Source: Bacteroidota bacterium (GTDB taxonomy: Bacteria; Bacteroidota; Bacteroidia; Flavobacteriales; Flavobacteriaceae). From it: 64,000 nucleotides of DNA. Below the pieces are notes generated by a model. It did not search any database. It had not been told where the DNA came from and saw only the letters and a program-made list of their open reading frames with translations. The position numbers and the translations under genes are program-made. Positions within the stretch are counted from its first letter, which is position 1, and every line of letters begins with the position of its first letter. This document shows positions 59,987-64,000 of the stretch, in pieces. The stretch spans positions 62,001 to 126,000 of the forward strand of contig JAEWJM010000028.1 of assembly GCA_023386585.1 (NCBI GenBank), in the 5' to 3' direction.

Positions 59987-61636
59987 ATGGAGCAATTTGA
60001 TACAATCGTAATCGGATCAGGAGTAGGCGGACTTGCGGCAGCAATTTGCCTTACACGCGCCGGCCAAAGGGTTCTTGTGCTCGAACAACATTATGTGCCG
60101 GGCGGCTGGAGCCACAGCTTTACCCTGAACGGACAACGGTTTAGCCCCGGCGTGCATTATGTTGGCCTGCTCGAAGACGGTAAGTCGACTAATGAACTTT
60201 ATCGCGGCCTAGGCATCGCAAACGATCTCGTCTTTTTCAAACTTAATCCGAAAGCTTACGAACACTGCCTGATCAATGGCGAACAGTTCGACCTTCCTGC
60301 CGGAATTGAAAATCTCAAAAATACGCTTTGTGCAAAATTTCCACACGAGCGCAAGGGAATTATAAAATATTTGAAACTGGTCGAAAACGTAAGCCTGGAA
60401 CTTCAATTAATGCCGAAACTCAAAGGTTTATGGCAACAGATAACCGTTCCGTTTCGGACGAAGAATTTTGGAAAGACAGCGCTTTTTCCACTAAAAAAAG
60501 TCATCGGATGGTATATCAAAGATCCGATGCTGAAGGCTGTACTTAATATCCAATGTGGCGATCACGGGCTTCCGCCAAAAACAGCGTGTTTTCCGGTTCA
60601 TTGTAGCGTCATGAGCCATTATTTCGATGGTGGATATTATCCGATGGGCGGCGGCGGCGGACTCGTGAAGGCGATGACGAATGCCGTAAAGCGCTATGGC
60701 GGCGAGGTTCGCGTAAAACAAGCGGTCGATAAGATCATTGTTGGGAATAATCAGGCGAAAGGTGTTGTTTTAAAAGACGGCACAAAAATTTTCGCAAAAA
60801 ACATACTTTCGAACGCCGATCCGTCAACTACATATCTCGATTTGATAGGGAAAGAACATCTGGGCAAAAAACTACAGAAAAAACTCGCAGGAACGAAATA
60901 TTCGGTGACTTCATTGATTCTTTTCCTGACCTTGGATATTGATGTTACGCTGTACGGAGTTGATTCTGGGAATATTTGGATGATGGCTTCGGACGATCTT
61001 GATGCCAACTTCGAATCCCTGATGAATACTGAAATTACAAGCGGCGAATCGTTTCCTGCAGTCTTTATCAGTTGCACGACTCTTAAAGATCCGGTCAGCT
61101 TTAACGGGCGTTACCACAATTTCGAAATCGTAACCTATGTCAATTACGACAGTCTGGAAAAATTCAACGGATTGGAAGATTATCATAGTCCGCAGTATGC
61201 GGATTTCAAACAAAGAGTGATTTCGAAGCTGCTGAATAATCTCGCGCAGGTGATTCCAACGGTAAAAGAGCATGTTGTCCAGGCCGAACTCGGAACACCA
61301 AAAACAAATCAATTTTACATCAATGCGACCCGCGGAAACGTTTACGGCACCGAAAAGATCCTTAGGCAGGTTGGGCCATTTTCGTTTAAAAACAAATCTG
61401 AAATTGAAAATCTCTACCTCTGCGGCGCGAGCACGTTGTCTCACGGCGTAGGCGGTGCGACCAATTCCGGAGTAATGGCTGCAGCAAGCATATTGCAATG
61501 TCACTACGAGGATTTGCTGGTTGGCGATCCGGATCAAAAACTTCGCATTTATGATGCCGACGATCCTGAATCGTGGCCTGATTGGGTGCATGTTAAAAGG
61601 TCGGATAAGGTCAGGACCTTTAAAGAAATTGGTTAA
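59987..61636 (+). CDS. Phytoene desaturase-like FAD oxidoreductase of the pigment cluster
   Basis: 549 residues from the ATG at 59987; an ATG at 59957 would add ten residues. CrtI/CrtISO-like, with VIGSGVGGLAAAICLTRAG (7-25), LEQHYVPGGW and HYVGLL near the N-terminus. PMGGGGGLVKAM and the C-terminal CGASTLSHGVGGATNSGVMAA complete the FAD fold. Likely introduces or isomerises double bonds in the polyene (inference). It lies 37 bases after the acyltransferase stop. Confidence 0.85.
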   Translation: MEQFDTIVIGSGVGGLAAAICLTRAGQRVLVLEQHYVPGGWSHSFTLNGQRFSPGVHYVGLLEDGKSTNELYRGLGIANDLVFFKLNPKAYEHCLINGEQFDLPAGIENLKNTLCAKFPHERKGIIKYLKLVENVSLELQLMPKLKGLWQQITVPFRTKNFGKTALFPLKKVIGWYIKDPMLKAVLNIQCGDHGLPPKTACFPVHCSVMSHYFDGGYYPMGGGGGLVKAMTNAVKRYGGEVRVKQAVDKIIVGNNQAKGVVLKDGTKIFAKNILSNADPSTTYLDLIGKEHLGKKLQKKLAGTKYSVTSLILFLTLDIDVTLYGVDSGNIWMMASDDLDANFESLMNTEITSGESFPAVFISCTTLKDPVSFNGRYHNFEIVTYVNYDSLEKFNGLEDYHSPQYADFKQRVISKLLNNLAQVIPTVKEHVVQAELGTPKTNQFYINATRGNVYGTEKILRQVGPFSFKNKSEIENLYLCGASTLSHGVGGATNSGVMAAASILQCHYEDLLVGDPDQKLRIYDADDPESWPDWVHVKRSDKVRTFKEIG

Positions 61637-61669
61637 TTTCGCACCCAGTTTCAAGCAAATATAACTAGC

Positions 61670-62581
61670 GTGACAAATGTTCTTGTAGTTTATTATAGCC
61701 AATCGGGGCAATTGAAGGAAATCGCAAACCAGATTACCGCTCCACTGGCATCCAGTGAAGATATCAACCTGGTTTTTCACCGCATCACGCCAGTTCGAGG
61801 GTTTCCTTTCCCGTGGACAAAGAAAAAATTTTTTGATGTATTTCCTGAATCGTTCCGGCAGGTTCCGTGTTCACTAAAACCGGTTCCGACTCAGATTCTT
61901 GAGCAGAAATACGACCTTGTTCTCCTTTGCTACACCGTTTGGTACCTTTCGCCGTCAATTCCTGTAAACTCGTTTTTGAAAAGTCCGGAAGCCGCACAGC
62001 TGCTAAACGGCGTGCCTGTTATCACGATAAGCGGATCGCGCAACATGTGGTTTATGGCTCAGGAAAAAGTGAAAGCGCTTCTGTCGGCAAACAACGCTAA
62101 ATTAAAAGGAAATATCGCCTTGGTTGACCGAGCTGCAAATCTTGTCAGCGTCGTGACGATCGTCCGTTGGATGTTTTCCGGGATGAAAAAACGGCATCTT
62201 GGGATTTTTCCGCTTCCCGGCGTATCCGAAAAAGACATTACAGATTCGAAACGTTTTGGCAGATTGATTTTGCGCGCACTGGAAGAGGGAAAGTTAGATA
62301 CGCTCCAGCCAAAATTGGTCCGCTCGGGAGCAGTAAAAATCAGTTCCTATCTCCTCCGTGTTGACAAAACTGCAAATAAAATTTTTAAAAAATGGTCCGC
62401 ACTGATCGCATCGAAGAAGCGGTCTCGACGCACCTGGCTTAAGGTTTTTAATATTTATTTGTTGCTTGCAATTTGGTTAATATCGCCAATAGTCTATATC
62501 TTGCACGCCATTACTTATCCGTTTCAAATTCGGAAAATAAAGAAACAAACCGCTTATTTTCAAGGGGTTTACCAACAATAA
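61670..62581 (+). CDS. darA: DarA-like dialkylresorcinol biosynthesis protein
   Basis: 303 residues starting with GTG at 61670; no suitable ATG is near, and TNVLVVYYSQSGQLKEIA is a flavodoxin-like phosphate-binding beginning. A hydrophobic segment near the C-terminus (VFNIYLLLAIWLISPIVYILHAI) suggests membrane contact. Proteins of this type next to DarB are annotated as dialkylresorcinol enzymes, with DarA proposed to aromatise the ring. Symbol given from context and family resemblance. One base from darB. Confidence 0.8.
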   Translation: MTNVLVVYYSQSGQLKEIANQITAPLASSEDINLVFHRITPVRGFPFPWTKKKFFDVFPESFRQVPCSLKPVPTQILEQKYDLVLLCYTVWYLSPSIPVNSFLKSPEAAQLLNGVPVITISGSRNMWFMAQEKVKALLSANNAKLKGNIALVDRAANLVSVVTIVRWMFSGMKKRHLGIFPLPGVSEKDITDSKRFGRLILRALEEGKLDTLQPKLVRSGAVKISSYLLRVDKTANKIFKKWSALIASKKRSRRTWLKVFNIYLLLAIWLISPIVYILHAITYPFQIRKIKKQTAYFQGVYQQ

Positions 62582-62582
62582 T

Positions 62583-63716
62583 ATGTTTGACGTCTATATA
62601 ACAAAAACAGGGAAATTTCTGCCGAATGAACCTATTTCCAACGATGAAATGGAATCGTATCTTGGGATGATAAACGAAGCGGCTTCGAAAGCGCGGCGCC
62701 TTGTTTTACGAAATAACAAAATTGTCAGCCGCTATTACGCGATCGACAAGAATGGCAGCAGCACGCATTCAAATGCCGAGTTGACCCGCAACGCTGTCGA
62801 AAAGCTCTTTGACGGTCATTTTGCGTCCAAAGACATGCAATTGCTGTCATGTGGAACGGCCACGCCAGACTCGTTTTTGCCGTCGCATGCGGCAATGGTG
62901 CACGGACTCCTGAAAAATCATTCGGTCGAGTTAAATTCATCAACGGGAATCTGTTGCGCAGGAATGAATTCTCTGAAATACGGCTTTTTATCCGTGCGTT
63001 CCGGAAATACTGAAAACGCCGTCTGCACCGGTTCCGAGAAAGTTTCAACATGGATGCTTTCAAGTAAATACGAACAGGAAGTCGACAATCTGAAAAAACT
63101 CGAAGAACAGCCCGTGATTGCCTTCCGGAAAGATTTTTTGCGATGGATGCTTTCCGACGGAGCAGGAGCAATGCTGCTCGAAAATAAGCCGTCCGGCGAC
63201 GTTTCGCTGAAAATCGAATGGATGGAGTCGTTTTCGTATGCGCACCAACTCGAAGCGTGCATGTATGCCGGCGGCGATAAAATTGCCGATGGAACTATAA
63301 AATCCTGGAGCGAATACCGTCCCGAAGAATGGATAACCGAATCAATTTTTTCAATAAAGCAGGACGTAAAGCTGCTTGACGAGCATATTCTGGTAAAAGG
63401 CGCTGAAAGCATGAGCGCGGCGTTGGCAAAACACAATGTAAAATCGAGCGAAATCGATTACTTCGTACCGCACGTGTCATCTCACTATTTTGTTCAAGGC
63501 CTGAGGAATGCGCTTGACGAAAAAGGTGTTGGCGTTCCCACCGAAAACTGGTTTATGAACCTTTCGCGCGTCGGAAATGTCGGCTCAGCTTCTATTTACC
63601 TGGCACTTGAAGAGCTGATGAATTCCGCAAGCCTGCAAAAAGGCCAGAAAATCTTATTGTCTGTTCCTGAAAGCGGCCGATTTTCGTATGCGTATGCTTA
63701 TTTAACCGTTTGCTAA
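62583..63716 (+). CDS. darB: DarB-like ketosynthase III
   Basis: 377 residues. FabH-type thiolase fold. The nucleophile is probably C125 (TGICCAGMNSLKYG, aligned with AACAG of FabH), and the His is in FVPHVSSHYF, with Asn in the C-terminal NLSRVGNVGSAS. DarB condenses two fatty-acid-derived chains to a cyclohexanedione, which becomes the dialkylresorcinol half of flexirubin. Its stop overlaps the next ATG (TAATG). Confidence 0.86.
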   Translation: MFDVYITKTGKFLPNEPISNDEMESYLGMINEAASKARRLVLRNNKIVSRYYAIDKNGSSTHSNAELTRNAVEKLFDGHFASKDMQLLSCGTATPDSFLPSHAAMVHGLLKNHSVELNSSTGICCAGMNSLKYGFLSVRSGNTENAVCTGSEKVSTWMLSSKYEQEVDNLKKLEEQPVIAFRKDFLRWMLSDGAGAMLLENKPSGDVSLKIEWMESFSYAHQLEACMYAGGDKIADGTIKSWSEYRPEEWITESIFSIKQDVKLLDEHILVKGAESMSAALAKHNVKSSEIDYFVPHVSSHYFVQGLRNALDEKGVGVPTENWFMNLSRVGNVGSASIYLALEELMNSASLQKGQKILLSVPESGRFSYAYAYLTVC

Positions 63717-64000
63717 TGGAATCCAAACAAACACATACCAAAGAATTCGTTCAGCAATTGATCCCGCAAAAGTGGCCGTTCGTAATGGTCGACGCGCTGC
63801 ATTCCTATTCAGAAACAGAGATTGTTTCCGGACTCGAAATAGCTGAGGACAATCTGTTCGTGCGCGATTCCCGCCTTGCCGAAGCCGGGTTGGTTGAACA
63901 CATGGCGCAATCGGTTGCACTGCACACCGGCTACCAATTTTTCCTGCGCAATGAGCCCGCACCAACGGGTTATATCGGGGCAATAAGCTCAATATCGATT
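63716..64000 (+). CDS. Hotdog-fold 3-hydroxyacyl-ACP dehydratase-like protein (partial)
   Basis: The first 95 residues; the rest is beyond the window. The start MESKQTHTKEFVQQLIPQKWPF and GLVEHMAQSVALHTGYQFF resemble ApeP/FabZ-like dehydratases of aryl polyene clusters, which remove water from 3-hydroxyacyl-ACP. The ATG overlaps the darB stop. The pigment cluster continues past the window end. Confidence 0.78.
   Translation, partial: MESKQTHTKEFVQQLIPQKWPFVMVDALHSYSETEIVSGLEIAEDNLFVRDSRLAEAGLVEHMAQSVALHTGYQFFLRNEPAPTGYIGAISSISI

Noticed and set aside
60911..61780. Leftward 289-residue frame opposite the phytoene-desaturase-like gene
   Set aside because: Antisense shadow; the rightward frame has FAD motifs and fits the operon.

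Overview
The window is chromosomal DNA from a member of the Bacteroidota, most likely Flavobacteriaceae close to Flavobacterium. Support comes from the genes present: an IPExxxVDY-family protein next to pyruvate kinase, a fused SdhC cytochrome b, tyrosine ammonia-lyase with DarA/DarB-type flexirubin genes, GH92, and lipoproteins with acidic residues after the lipidated cysteine. The promoters also fit, with a TANNTTTG -7 box and a TTG about 19 bases upstream instead of sigma70 boxes, and the genes lack clear Shine-Dalgarno sites. GC looks to be in the mid 40s by eye, high for Flavobacterium. No tRNA, rRNA or CRISPR array was seen.

Layout. 1-11746 is core housekeeping: CYTH protein (cut by the window edge), dinB, Bax-inhibitor-like protein, a leftward acpP-fabF-rnc-(IPExxxVDY)-pyk run, rightward purN-rnhA, a PfkB kinase, a long PurF-like amidotransferase, a candidate small RNA and Mn-type sodA. 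11941-21579 holds an AddA-like helicase-nuclease, kbl, an OmpA/TSP3 outer-membrane protein, an AddB-like partner, and a very small membrane protein with an ABC ATPase. 21552-36922 holds a hydrolase, pepP, a ChaN-like protein, a lipoprotein, sdhCAB, GH92, a nitrilase-type amidase, an Ig-like lipoprotein, comF and glyS.

36919-48140 is the accessory part. It begins with a two-gene module (an IS1595-type zinc-ribbon/HTH protein without its DDE domain, plus a P63C-like protein). It continues with a signalling island: a LytTR regulator whose receiver has Glu in place of Asp, a 70-residue secreted peptide made of two 17-residue repeats, three TPR sensor kinases (the third lacking its phospho-accepting His and ATP-site motifs), two response regulators, and a secreted degenerate retropepsin-like protein. 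Much of this island is clearly more AT-rich than its flanks, and one kinase gene changes composition sharply in the middle. This is the best candidate for something undescribed.

48339-52782 returns to core genes (thiL, lepA) plus two tandem paralogous secreted proteins of unknown function. 52811-64000 is a flexirubin-type (dialkylresorcinol/aryl polyene) pigment cluster: halogenase-like flavoprotein, tyrosine ammonia-lyase, a WG-repeat protein, FabG, ketosynthase, ACP, acyltransferase, phytoene-desaturase-like flavoprotein, DarA, DarB and a hotdog dehydratase cut by the window end. In outline, the ammonia-lyase supplies 4-coumarate, the FAS-like enzymes extend it into the polyene, and DarA/DarB make the dialkylresorcinol to which it is esterified.

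Three copies of a dispersed hairpin repeat (11841, 29276, 51249) lie in intergenic gaps, all in the same orientation and all just upstream of a rightward gene.
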